Positions 33,360-41,571 of a stretch of 64,000 nt of DNA are shown in pieces; position 1 is the stretch's first letter, and every line of letters begins with the position of its first letter. A model generated the notes under the pieces. That model had not been told where the DNA came from. It was given only the letters and a program-made list of their open reading frames with translations, and did not search any database. This DNA comes from Chryseobacterium taeanense (GTDB taxonomy: Bacteria > Bacteroidota > Bacteroidia > Flavobacteriales > Weeksellaceae), in NCBI RefSeq assembly GCF_900099685.1, contig NZ_FNDW01000012.1, positions 62,001-126,000 of the forward strand. Direction: 5' to 3'. A program made the translations under genes and the position numbers.

Positions 33360-35081
33360 ATGAACAAAACACTCTCAATAGGACTCGCAGGTTTTTCTTT
33401 CACCATAGAAGAACATGCATATATAAAGCTAAGCGATTATCTGAATGCACTGAGAAGCTCTCTGGATGCTTCTGAAGCAGACGAGGTAATGCACGATATA
33501 GAAATCAGAATGGTAGAAATCTTTAAAGATTCTATGGCAAAACGTGAAGTAATCAACGATTCTGATGTAGAACGAGTAATTGCACAGATCGGAAGCCCTG
33601 AAAAAATAGAAGAACAGGAAGAAGCTTATTACTCTGAAAAAAATACAAAAAAAGCAGGAAGTACAGGAACAGGATATTCTGATAAAAAGCAATTGTTCCG
33701 CGATCCTGAAAGACAGAAAATCGCAGGAGTTTGTGCTGGTCTTGCTCATTACGTAGGTATAGACATCACGGCAATGAGAGCCATCTGGCTGGGAATCTTC
33801 ATCTTAGGTATTTTCACGGCAGCCATCTCATCAACTTTGGTTTTATTACTTTATATAATTCTTTGGGCAGTATTGCCAAAAGCTGAAACAGCTGCAGATT
33901 TCCTGAAAATGAAGGGAAAGCCTATGAACTTCGACAATCTTAAGAATGAGTCTAACAAATTGGTACAGTTTGCCAACGAATCTACTCAGAGGGTCGGAGA
34001 AATCTATATCGAAAACAAGCCTTACATCAACAACGCAGGAAGCGGATTGTGGAATGTTGTACGATATATTTTAGGAGGAATCTTCGCATTTATGTCTTTA
34101 TCCTGCCTGATCGGTGTATTCGTAGTATTCGGTTTCATGGGAGCAGACAGCGACTTCCCTCCTGTAAGTGAAATGAATTTCTATTTCGATAACGACAATA
34201 TGAAATACGTTATCATGGCACTAATCACTTTAGGAAGCTTACTGCCTGCTATGTTATTCGGATTACTAAGTATTAAATTAATTTCACCTAAGACAAAATT
34301 AAGAAACACAGGTTGGGTAATCGGAGCGTTATTCCTTGCATTAATCTCTTTAGGTGCTTATTTCGGATTCAGTATGGCTAAAAAAGAAATGTTCCTGAAA
34401 GGGCATAAAGAAGATACTGAAGAAGTTTCTATCGACACCAATTCAGACAGTATTTATGTTGATTACAAACAGGTTACTATTCCTCAGAACTTCAAAGGAT
34501 ATGATGATGATATTTATTCAGACAAAATCTCAGTGTATGAAAAAGACTGGATTCACGTTGACGTAACAAGAAAAGCAGATATAAAAACGCCTTATCTTAT
34601 CATTAAAAAAGAAGCTAAGGGATATAATCTCCCGCTGAATGTAAGCGTTCCGGTAGAAGTAATTAACAATAAGATTATTCTTCCGAATTACATTAAATAT
34701 CCTTACGAGCACAGATTCAGAGATTACAACATCGATTATGAACTGGTGCTTCCTTTGAAAACGGTAGTTATTCCTGCCAAAAAAGACGGAATCAACTTCA
34801 ATGGGGATCTCAATGCAGACGGCGTTGATGACAACGATCAGGAAAGAGACGAAGACGGGAACATCATAATCGGAAAAAATAAAATCACGGTAAATGGTTC
34901 TACAATAGAATATAATTCTGACGACGAAGACAGCATTATTGTAAATGGTAAAAAAGTGCCCAGCAACCAGGCAGATCAAGTAATTGATTCTATGAAACAC
35001 AGCATCAAAAAGATGAAAGGAGCCAATATCAACTTCAAGGTAGACGAAGGTAAAAACGAAATTTCCATACAAACTAAATAA
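33360..35081 (+). CDS. PspC-domain envelope-stress membrane protein
   Basis: The 573-residue protein has an N-terminal helical domain (1-95), a PspC domain near residues 117-178 (RDPERQKIAGVCAGLAHYVGID then a long hydrophobic segment), and further membrane segments around 230-350. A large extracytoplasmic C-terminal region contains an acidic, calcium-site-like NADGVDDNDQERDEDGN stretch near 485. PspC proteins sense membrane stress. It is cotranscribed with padR. Confidence 0.88.
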   Translation: MNKTLSIGLAGFSFTIEEHAYIKLSDYLNALRSSLDASEADEVMHDIEIRMVEIFKDSMAKREVINDSDVERVIAQIGSPEKIEEQEEAYYSEKNTKKAGSTGTGYSDKKQLFRDPERQKIAGVCAGLAHYVGIDITAMRAIWLGIFILGIFTAAISSTLVLLLYIILWAVLPKAETAADFLKMKGKPMNFDNLKNESNKLVQFANESTQRVGEIYIENKPYINNAGSGLWNVVRYILGGIFAFMSLSCLIGVFVVFGFMGADSDFPPVSEMNFYFDNDNMKYVIMALITLGSLLPAMLFGLLSIKLISPKTKLRNTGWVIGALFLALISLGAYFGFSMAKKEMFLKGHKEDTEEVSIDTNSDSIYVDYKQVTIPQNFKGYDDDIYSDKISVYEKDWIHVDVTRKADIKTPYLIIKKEAKGYNLPLNVSVPVEVINNKIILPNYIKYPYEHRFRDYNIDYELVLPLKTVVIPAKKDGINFNGDLNADGVDDNDQERDEDGNIIIGKNKITVNGSTIEYNSDDEDSIIVNGKKVPSNQADQVIDSMKHSIKKMKGANINFKVDEGKNEISIQTK

Positions 35082-35091
35082 CTAAACTGCA

Positions 35092-35153
35092 GAGAGTGGC
35101 AGAAGGTGTGAATGGATGACACAACCGTTTGAAATTCACATCCTTCTTCTCTC
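35092..35153 (+). other. Long imperfect hairpin in the 3' region of the PspC gene
   Basis: Three paired blocks occur in order: GAGAG with CTCTC, AGAAGG with CCTTCT, and TGTGAAT with ATTCACA, closing a 20-nt loop. This could be the transcript terminator (no clear T-run follows) or a structured 3' end. Confidence 0.45.
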
Positions 35154-35205
35154 ACTGATCGGTAAAAAAATTGAAAATTTAGTTCGCCATGTCAATAAAA
35201 AACTA

Positions 35206-35213
35206 TACATTTG
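35206..35213 (+). promoter_or_regulatory. -7 box for the 20-codon micro-ORF
   Basis: TACATTTG matches TAnnTTTG. The predicted transcript starts near 35216, 43 bases before the micro-ORF, and ends at the strong terminator at 35348. No good -33 TTG is visible. Confidence 0.4.
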
Positions 35214-35258
35214 TATAATAATATATAACCAAGAACACCCAAAAAATATTAAATTATC

Positions 35259-35321
35259 ATGATACAGCTAGCATTAGAAATTGTAATGAAAATCGTAGAT
35301 TTAATCAGCGGTTTATTTTAA
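35259..35321 (+). CDS. Micro-ORF encoding a 20-residue amphipathic peptide
   Basis: The ATG frame encodes MIQLALEIVMKIVDLISGLF. Polar residues (Q3, E7, K11, D14, S17) recur every 3-4 positions, so a helix would have one narrow polar face and a wide hydrophobic face. It is flanked by a -7 box upstream and a 12-bp terminator 26 bases downstream, forming a complete small transcription unit between two larger genes. No family is recognised; the shape recalls small membrane-active peptides such as type I toxins or phenol-soluble modulins. Too short to prove from sequence alone. Confidence 0.5.
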   Translation: MIQLALEIVMKIVDLISGLF

Positions 35322-35347
35322 GAGCGATAATATTTCAATATATTTGT

Positions 35348-35384
35348 AAAAGTATAACCACTTTGGTTATACTTTTTTGTTTTT
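35348..35384 (+). terminator. Strong terminator after the micro-ORF
   Basis: AAAAGTATAACC, a 5-nt loop and GGTTATACTTTT form a perfect 12-bp stem followed by TTGTTTTTAATTT. It lies 21 bases before the acyltransferase start, so it must end an upstream transcript. Confidence 0.88.
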
Positions 35385-35396
35385 AATTTAGATAAC

Positions 35397-35993
35397 ATGA
35401 GAAAGCTTTTAGGCAAAATATTATTAAAATTAATGGGCTGGAAAGTCGTTTTACAAGGCGATGTAAACAGCCTGAACCGATGTATTCTGGTTGTGGCACC
35501 ACACACCCATAATATGGAATATATTTTAGGAAATCTTGCCTACTGGTCTTTGGAAAAGCCTTTAAAAGTCATTATTAAAGATGCTCATACCAAATCCTGG
35601 TACGGCGGACTGGTAAAAGGTCTTGGCGGTATCGGAATCGACAGAAGCCAAAAAAATGACCTGGTAAATTTTGTAGCCAAACAATTTGCAAAAGATGATT
35701 TCAGTCTCGTTATCACACCTGAAGGCACAAGAAGCTGGGTTCCGAAATGGAGAAAAGGCTTTTATCATATGGCTTTAGCGGCAAAAGTCCCAATAGTTCT
35801 GGCAGCAGGAGATTTTAAAAGAAAAATAATTTACCTTGGTTATACGATTCCTTATGAGAGAATTGAAACGGCAACCTTTGCTGAAATCATGACTGAGATT
35901 CAGGAATATTACATCAAAAATGATATCGTACCGAAAGTTCCTGAGAACTGGAATCCTAATATTATGGGGAATGATTCTGAGGTAAAAGGTTAA
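35397..35993 (+). CDS. PlsC-like acyltransferase with an HX4E motif
   Basis: The 198-residue protein resembles 1-acyl-glycerol-3-phosphate acyltransferases: the block-1 motif region VVAPHTHNMEYILG, then GGLVKGLGGIGIDRSQKN (block 2), VITPEGTRSWVPKWRKGFYHMA (block 3, EGTRS) and VPIVLAAGDF (block 4). The usual HX4D is here H-T-H-N-M-E, so Glu replaces the Asp of the catalytic dyad. Activity may be altered or the substrate different. No membrane segment is obvious. Confidence 0.85.
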   Translation: MRKLLGKILLKLMGWKVVLQGDVNSLNRCILVVAPHTHNMEYILGNLAYWSLEKPLKVIIKDAHTKSWYGGLVKGLGGIGIDRSQKNDLVNFVAKQFAKDDFSLVITPEGTRSWVPKWRKGFYHMALAAKVPIVLAAGDFKRKIIYLGYTIPYERIETATFAEIMTEIQEYYIKNDIVPKVPENWNPNIMGNDSEVKG

Positions 35994-36037
35994 GGTTAAG
36001 GTTAACAAAATTACTTATCAATTATCACTTATAAAAT

Positions 36038-36472
36038 ATGTATATTAAAGATAAAACGAAGGAAGAAATATTAGAATTCATCAACAATTGGGGTGAAGAG
36101 ACCTTTGCAAAAACGTTAGAGATAAAATTTATTGATATTGACGTTGAAAATGAGACGCTGACGGCGACAATGCCCGTTTTACCAAGAATTCATCAGCCTT
36201 TCGGTATCATGCATGGCGGAGCAAGCTGTGTTCTTGCAGAGACTATGGGTTCAAGCCTGTCGAATATATTTATTGATGGTGAAAAATATTTTGGTGTCGG
36301 AACCAATATTAACACCAATCATTTAAGAAGCAAAAAAGACGGACTCGTAACTGCAGTGGCAAGATTTATCAGAAAAGGCAAAACAATGCATGTTTCAGAA
36401 ATTGAGATCAGGGATGAAAAAGAACAGCTAATCAGCCATACTACCATGACCAATACGATTATCAAACGATAA
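36038..36472 (+). CDS. menI: Hotdog thioesterase, MenI/YdiI-like
   Basis: The 144-residue protein closely follows E. coli MenI/YdiI: FGIMHGGASCVLAETMGSSLSN (catalytic Glu in LAETMGS), VGTNINTNHLRSKKDGLVTA, and the C-terminal EIRDEKEQLISHTTMTNTI. MenI hydrolyses 1,4-dihydroxy-2-naphthoyl-CoA in menaquinone synthesis. An isochorismate synthase gene of the same pathway lies 3.2 kb downstream on the same strand, separated by a three-gene cassette. A paralogous PaaI-type role cannot be excluded. Confidence 0.78.
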   Translation: MYIKDKTKEEILEFINNWGEETFAKTLEIKFIDIDVENETLTATMPVLPRIHQPFGIMHGGASCVLAETMGSSLSNIFIDGEKYFGVGTNINTNHLRSKKDGLVTAVARFIRKGKTMHVSEIEIRDEKEQLISHTTMTNTIIKR

Positions 36473-36478
36473 ATACAG

Positions 36479-36513
36479 AAGCTCAAAAAAAATTTGAGCT
36501 TTTTTTATTTTTT
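36479..36513 (+). terminator. Terminator after the menI-like gene
   Basis: AAGCTCAAA, a 5-nt A-rich loop and TTTGAGCTT are followed by a long T-run. It isolates the menI-like gene from the sigma-factor cassette that follows. Confidence 0.88.
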
Positions 36514-36570
36514 ACTGCAACCTTTTCAGAATAGTGCATCTTAGTAATAGAAACTTAAAAACAATTTTCT

Positions 36571-37632
36571 ATGAAAAAACTACTTTTACCCTTTTTTGTA
36601 TCTGTTTTATCAATGCTGAATTCATGCAGTACTACAACCGAAGTTAATGATGAAACAGTAGATACAATTGCGCAATCTTACGATGTTTATATTGCAGGAA
36701 GAGAAAACAGCAAAGCCTGCTATTGGAAAAACAATGTAAAAATCGACCTTACCGGAGGAGACAATTTATCACCTTTGGAAATCAAGGTGGAGAACAGTAA
36801 TATTTATGTAACAGGAAGTATCGGAATAACACCCACTTCATTTAAATCGATACATTATTTCTGGAAAAATAATATTAAAAACGAAATTAAACAGTATCTG
36901 GGAATTCCTTCCACGGCACAGAATGATATTACTGCGTTTGCCGTTAATAACGGAGACATTTATTTTGCAGGGTATGTTGAAAATCTAATTCCAGCCAGCC
37001 CCAGTCAGAGATATGAGCTTTGTTACTGGAAAAATGGCGTAAAGACAATACTTCATCAAAGTCAATACATCGATTCCGCTGAAGGTGTTTTCATCAATGG
37101 CTCAGACGTTTATGTGTCGGCTCTTGTTGTTGACAACAATCAGAATGTTGATAGAGGTTATTTTAAAAATACGACTTTCAATTCCTTGGGAAATCCCAAT
37201 TATGTATTCAATTTTACTAAAAACAATAGTGGGTTACACCTTCTCTTTCAGAAGAATAATAAATATTATTCTAAAAATATTACAGCAAATACAGAAACAC
37301 TGATCGGAAATTACTCTATAAGCTTACCTTTCTATGGAAAAATTACTTCCGATCCTCAAACCAATGATCTTTACACAACTTACTATAATCAGGGAAATGA
37401 GTATTTCAAAAATAATAACATTATCAATACAGGTTTTTCATCTTTAACTTCTATTCAGGATTTATTTGTTTTAAACAATAATGTATTTATGATAAAATAC
37501 AGCACTCCAAATAATACGTATCTTGGTAAAGTATATGTCAACGGAGTTGAAGCACAAAGTATAAATGGCACACAAAACGGAACTGTAAACTATACATCAA
37601 CATTCAATTCCATTTATGTTGTAGAAAACTAA
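36571..37632 (+). CDS. Lipoprotein with YWKN beta-propeller-like repeats
   Basis: The 353-residue protein has a lipobox (LNSCSTT, acceptor Cys at 19) and a series of repeats of the form DVYIAG ... CYWKNNVK / YFWKNNIK / CYWKNGVK / GYFKNTTF spaced about 55 residues. This pattern suggests a beta-propeller. It is 5 bases before the sigma-factor gene and probably cotranscribed, so it may be part of the same signalling unit; function unknown. Confidence 0.75.
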   Translation: MKKLLLPFFVSVLSMLNSCSTTTEVNDETVDTIAQSYDVYIAGRENSKACYWKNNVKIDLTGGDNLSPLEIKVENSNIYVTGSIGITPTSFKSIHYFWKNNIKNEIKQYLGIPSTAQNDITAFAVNNGDIYFAGYVENLIPASPSQRYELCYWKNGVKTILHQSQYIDSAEGVFINGSDVYVSALVVDNNQNVDRGYFKNTTFNSLGNPNYVFNFTKNNSGLHLLFQKNNKYYSKNITANTETLIGNYSISLPFYGKITSDPQTNDLYTTYYNQGNEYFKNNNIINTGFSSLTSIQDLFVLNNNVFMIKYSTPNNTYLGKVYVNGVEAQSINGTQNGTVNYTSTFNSIYVVEN

Positions 37633-37637
37633 AAACT

Positions 37638-38753
37638 ATGTCTAAAATAAAACCGGACTGGAACAAAATTTATTCAGCCATATCCCCAAAACTTTTGGGG
37701 ATTTGTCGCAGATATATAACGGATATTTATACTGCAGAAGATATTGTGCAGGACAGTTTCATTACGGCAATTCAGAAAAACCATCAGCTCAATGATGAGA
37801 AAGCATTGTTTGCATGGCTCAAAAAAATTGTCGTCAACAACGCTTTGCAGCATATTCGAAAACACAGCAAAGACGCATTCGTTACTACAGAACCATCAGA
37901 AATTCCAGATACCTATACAGAAATGGAACATCATCTTTTAGAGGACAAAAATGTCTTCATTTACGATTTCACTAATGAAGAACTGCTGTCGTCCATCGAC
38001 AATCTTCCGCCCCATCATAAATCGGTATTTAATTTATATTTTATTGAAAATCATTCTCATGCGGAAATTTCCGGCTTATTGGGAATTACAGTCAATACCT
38101 CAAAATCTCATCTCCTGAGAGCAAAAAAATCGGTTCAGAATTATTTATTAAATAATTTTGTCAGTCAAAATACACCGAAAAATAAAATTGCACAGCTACT
38201 TGTTATTTTCGGACTTGGAGGATTGCTTTGGGCACAGACATTTCAAAGCAAATTTGCCGAATTTAAAATATCTCCTTCTAAAAAATTACAGGTTCCTTCC
38301 GGTATAAAACCCGGCAACATACTGATTTCAGCATCAAACAATACTTTAAAAAACAAAATAGTGATCGGGATTACTTTTCTTGTTATCATCATAACTTCAT
38401 TATTTTTATTTAATTATCAAAATAGCTTATCCGTAAAAACATTTTCGACGACATCTTCCGGACAGATCAACAATCAGGAAAAAATAACCGGAGCAACTGT
38501 TACTAATTCAGAAGAAAAAGCATCTCAGGAAGTAAACACCCATTTACCTAATCAGGATGCCGAAAGAAAAGTTGCATCAAATGAAAATAAAAAACTCCCT
38601 GTAAATCAACAGCATTACGATGAAGAAAAAAGTATTGATACAAAAAAGAATCGTAAAAAAATAATGATGAAAGATTCTCTCAATGAAACCCCTCAAAAAG
38701 TCATTGTAGTGAAGAAAATCATCAAAAGAGACACGATATTTGTAGAAAGATAA
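37638..38753 (+). CDS. ECF sigma factor fused to a membrane anchor and extracytoplasmic tail
   Basis: The 371-residue protein starts with a normal sigma-70 region 2 (YSAISPKLLGICRRYITDIYTAEDIVQDSFITAI, residues 12-45) and region 4 (LPPHHKSVFNLYFIENHSHAEISGLLGIT near 120-148). It then continues past the usual ECF end (about 170-180). Residues about 236-262 (KIVIGITFLVIIITSLFLFN) form a strong membrane segment, followed by a 110-residue Lys/Gln/Asn-rich tail ending VVKKIIKRDTIFVER. ECF factors normally have separate anti-sigma proteins; here sigma and anchor are one chain. The reading frame is intact, so this is a true fusion in this sequence. Confidence 0.82.
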   Translation: MSKIKPDWNKIYSAISPKLLGICRRYITDIYTAEDIVQDSFITAIQKNHQLNDEKALFAWLKKIVVNNALQHIRKHSKDAFVTTEPSEIPDTYTEMEHHLLEDKNVFIYDFTNEELLSSIDNLPPHHKSVFNLYFIENHSHAEISGLLGITVNTSKSHLLRAKKSVQNYLLNNFVSQNTPKNKIAQLLVIFGLGGLLWAQTFQSKFAEFKISPSKKLQVPSGIKPGNILISASNNTLKNKIVIGITFLVIIITSLFLFNYQNSLSVKTFSTTSSGQINNQEKITGATVTNSEEKASQEVNTHLPNQDAERKVASNENKKLPVNQQHYDEEKSIDTKKNRKKIMMKDSLNETPQKVIVVKKIIKRDTIFVER

Positions 38754-38765
38754 ACTTGTAAGACC

Positions 38766-39659
38766 ATGATTTTAAGAAAGATATTTTTTCTTTTTTTTAT
38801 ATTATTTATAAGCTTTTCAAATGCGCAAAGGCGGAAAAAAGTAGATACAGTATATGTCTATGAAAATGTTGTTGTTTATGATACTGTTTATCTGATAAAG
38901 CCTATAAAATTAAAGCCTAACCCATTAATATTTCGTACACCGGAAGTAGAAGAAAAATTTTTCGTCCGGAATATTTACAACGAAGAACGTGAAAAACAGC
39001 GGGCAAAAAACAGAATCAGGAAACAAAAAATCAATACTTTGGAATACGGTATTGAAGCTGGAATTGGTTTAAAATATAGTGATTGGACTAAAGCAGTTTC
39101 AACAAATCGTGAGCAATTCGGGGAAAATCTGGGAATCTGGATTTCCAAAAATATATTTCCTCAAACAAGTTTATTGTTTTCCGCAAATATTTATCACTGG
39201 AATTCATCCTTAGACATCGACGCAAATAAAGAAGACAGCGTTCTTAACGGATTCTATTTTACTGAAGATCATCAACCGCTGCTTTTCCAAAAATTTAACA
39301 ATAAACATTTCGACTACACATTCCAGCTCAAATTAATGTATGATTGGAAAAATCTGCGCCCATTTGCGGGAATTCTTGTTAATCAAAACACTTACAAAAT
39401 GCAATTTCTGGTTCCTGAAAATAGTGTTCTGACCAAAATGGAGGATTTTAAAAGCAGCCAGACCTGTCTTGGATTTTCATTTGGGCTTCAGTATAAATTT
39501 TTCAGAAAATTCCTTTTATCCTTAGAATATCAACAATACAAAATGAAGAATGTTTCCTTAAAAAACAGCTCGTTTGATTTTGACATTTTTCAGACTAACA
39601 ATACCTTTGTAGAAAGAAAAATCAACTTTGGAATTTCGTATAGCATTTCCGGAAGCTGA
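38766..39659 (+). CDS. Outer-membrane beta-barrel protein paired with the sigma factor
   Basis: The 297-residue protein has a signal peptide (ending FSNAQ, near residue 21), then a linker RRKKVDTVYVYENVVVYDTVYLI, and a C-terminal barrel-like domain (about 95-297, alternating aromatic strands, ending SYSISGS). The VDTVYVY linker motif echoes RDTIFVE at the sigma factor's tail. It starts 12 bases after the sigma gene. In many Bacteroidota, sigma, a transmembrane partner and such a barrel form one locus. Confidence 0.75.
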   Translation: MILRKIFFLFFILFISFSNAQRRKKVDTVYVYENVVVYDTVYLIKPIKLKPNPLIFRTPEVEEKFFVRNIYNEEREKQRAKNRIRKQKINTLEYGIEAGIGLKYSDWTKAVSTNREQFGENLGIWISKNIFPQTSLLFSANIYHWNSSLDIDANKEDSVLNGFYFTEDHQPLLFQKFNNKHFDYTFQLKLMYDWKNLRPFAGILVNQNTYKMQFLVPENSVLTKMEDFKSSQTCLGFSFGLQYKFFRKFLLSLEYQQYKMKNVSLKNSSFDFDIFQTNNTFVERKINFGISYSISGS

Positions 39660-39677
39660 TTTAAAAAGGTATTATAA

Positions 39678-40649
39678 ATGATTTATTTTAAACTTCCATT
39701 CGACGAAAATCTCTATTCTACAGATCAGAATCCTGATGAAACACATATTGTTTTTTACCCTTTCGACGGATCAGAAAAAATAGAATGTAATGGAAAAATC
39801 ATGAAAATAAATCATGAAAATTTAGATGATTCAATACTCACTACTTCTTTACCAGAAGATAACAATCATTTCATCCCTGAAACCCGAAATGAATATTTGA
39901 CAAATTTAGAACAGGTTATTCATACAATCAATGAAAATCAGCTTCCAAAACTGGTGTATTCAAGAAGGAAAATATTTACAGACTTCCTTGAAATTGATCT
40001 TAAAAAAAGTTTTGAAAATCTTTGCAAATCATATCCAAATGCATTCAGATATATTTTTATTAATGAAAATAATGCATGGATGGGAGCGTTTTCCGAGGTT
40101 TTAGGTAAATTTAATAAGGATACACACGATTTTGAAACCATGAGCCTTGCAGGCACGCTTCCCGTATCTGAAAGCTGGTCTGAAAAAGAAATCGAAGAGC
40201 AAAAGCCTGTTACAGAATACATCCGAAACATTCTTAAAAATTATTCTGACCAATCAGAAGAGTCTGCAACGTACGATCACATTTCGGGAAATATTAAACA
40301 CCTCAGAACCGATTTTAAAGCTAAAATAAAACCAGAGAATCTGTATAAAATCATTCAGCAGCTTCATCCTACACCGGCAGTCTGCGGCATTCCAAAGGAT
40401 TTTTGTAAAGAGAAAATCCGCGAATTGGAAAAATTTCCGAGAGAGCTTTACGCAGGATATATTAAAATTGAAAATGAAGATAATATTTTTTATTTTGTAA
40501 ATCTGCGTTGCTGCAAGCTTTACAGGGATTCAGTTCATCTTTTTGTAGGTGGCGGAATTACATCCCAAAGTAACCCTGAAAAAGAATGGACCGAAACGGA
40601 ATTAAAATCCGAAGCTATTTTGAAAAATCTGGTGATAATCGATAAATAA
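39678..40649 (+). CDS. menF: Isochorismate synthase-like chorismate-binding enzyme
   Basis: The 323-residue protein carries the chorismate-binding fold: LVYSRRKIF near residue 93, ESMSLAGTLP-type ETMSLAGTLPVSESW near 153, the EEQKPVTEYI segment, HISGNIKHLRTDF, LHPTPAVCGIPK near residue 230, ELYAGYI, and NLRCCKLY ... GGGI at the C terminus. Isochorismate synthases (MenF/EntC) convert chorismate to isochorismate, the entry to menaquinone. The protein is shorter than E. coli MenF (about 430), mostly at the N terminus, as is common in flavobacteria. Confidence 0.85.
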   Translation: MIYFKLPFDENLYSTDQNPDETHIVFYPFDGSEKIECNGKIMKINHENLDDSILTTSLPEDNNHFIPETRNEYLTNLEQVIHTINENQLPKLVYSRRKIFTDFLEIDLKKSFENLCKSYPNAFRYIFINENNAWMGAFSEVLGKFNKDTHDFETMSLAGTLPVSESWSEKEIEEQKPVTEYIRNILKNYSDQSEESATYDHISGNIKHLRTDFKAKIKPENLYKIIQQLHPTPAVCGIPKDFCKEKIRELEKFPRELYAGYIKIENEDNIFYFVNLRCCKLYRDSVHLFVGGGITSQSNPEKEWTETELKSEAILKNLVIIDK

Positions 40650-40669
40650 AATTTCATGAATTTTTTAGA

Positions 40670-40703
40670 AATAAAAAACCTCTTCCCGGATAGAAAGAGG
40701 TTT
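40670..40703 (-). terminator. Terminator of the MarC unit
   Basis: On the minus strand AAACCTCTT, a 10-nt loop and AAGAGGTTT run into TTTTTTATTT. It lies 22 bases after the small membrane gene and closes the MarC transcript. Confidence 0.82.
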
Positions 40704-40724
40704 GTATAGATATTGATTTTACTA

Positions 40725-40919
40725 TTATTTTTTAACGCCGATCTTACTCCAGGTATTCATTACAAAAAGTAAAATGATACCAATAACAGCCGAAGCTGCT
40801 GAAAATACAAACTTCGAATTATCTTCTGACAACATATCAGATTGCCAGTCCAGTGCATAAATATTGATTGCAATAAATACAATAAACACTACCAAAAATA
40901 CTTTATAAAACTTCTGCAT
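40725..40919 (-). CDS. Small two-span membrane protein
   Basis: The 64-residue protein has hydrophobic segments at about 5-22 and 38-56 separated by an acidic loop (WQSDMLSEDNSK). No family is recognised. It lies 5 bases downstream of the MarC gene, before the terminator, so it is probably real and cotranscribed. Confidence 0.6.
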   Translation of the reverse strand: MQKFYKVFLVVFIVFIAINIYALDWQSDMLSEDNSKFVFSAASAVIGIILLFVMNTWSKIGVKK

Positions 40920-40924
40920 GATTC

Positions 40925-41527
40925 TTAAAAATTAATATAAGCTTTTACCAATTGGGCAAAATTTGCGGTAAATAATTTAATTGAAATTGCCAACAGGATG
41001 ATCCCGAAAACTTTCTGCAGGATTGCCAATGTAGCATCTCCTATTCTCTTCTCCAGCCAGTTTGCAGATTTCAGCACCAAATATACGAAAATTGTATTGA
41101 GAATAATCCCCAAAATGATATTAATATCGTGAAATTCAGCTTTTAGGGATAGAGTTGTAGTCAGCGTTCCTGCACCTGCCACCAGAGGAAATGCAATGGG
41201 AACAATAGATGCGGCTTTAGCCTCCGATGTTTTATTTATTTCAATTCCCAAAATCATTTCCAAAGCGATAATAAAGATTACAAACGCACCTGCAATCGCA
41301 AATGAATTGACATCTACTCCGATAAATTTCAGGATTTTATTTCCTACAAACAGGAAAACAAGCATAATCAGTCCTGCTGTGATCGTTGCTCTTTCGGCTT
41401 CGATCTTTCCGAATTTTTGCTGCAGGCTCACAATAATAGGAATTGATCCTATAATATCTATTACAGCAAAAAGAACCATAAAACAGGTTACGATTTCTTT
41501 TAAAGAAAAATCATTAAAAATTTCCAT
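40925..41527 (-). CDS. MarC family integral membrane protein
   Basis: The 200-residue protein has six hydrophobic segments and the MarC-family features FMVLFAVIDIIGSIPIIVSL near residue 15 and SIVPIAFPLVAGAGTLTTTL near 108. MarC proteins are inner-membrane proteins of unknown transport function (despite their name they are not tied to multidrug resistance). It lies downstream of batD, 44 bases after its own start, on the same strand. Confidence 0.9.
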   Translation of the reverse strand: MEIFNDFSLKEIVTCFMVLFAVIDIIGSIPIIVSLQQKFGKIEAERATITAGLIMLVFLFVGNKILKFIGVDVNSFAIAGAFVIFIIALEMILGIEINKTSEAKAASIVPIAFPLVAGAGTLTTTLSLKAEFHDINIILGIILNTIFVYLVLKSANWLEKRIGDATLAILQKVFGIILLAISIKLFTANFAQLVKAYINF

Positions 41528-41571
41528 GCCTTTACAATTATTAATTTCGCAAAAATATGAAAATAAATTGA

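Noticed and set aside
34530..35072. Minus-strand 180-codon frame opposite the PspC gene
   Set aside because: A shadow of the acidic and Lys-rich coding strand; Tyr/Phe/Ile-rich with no start context.
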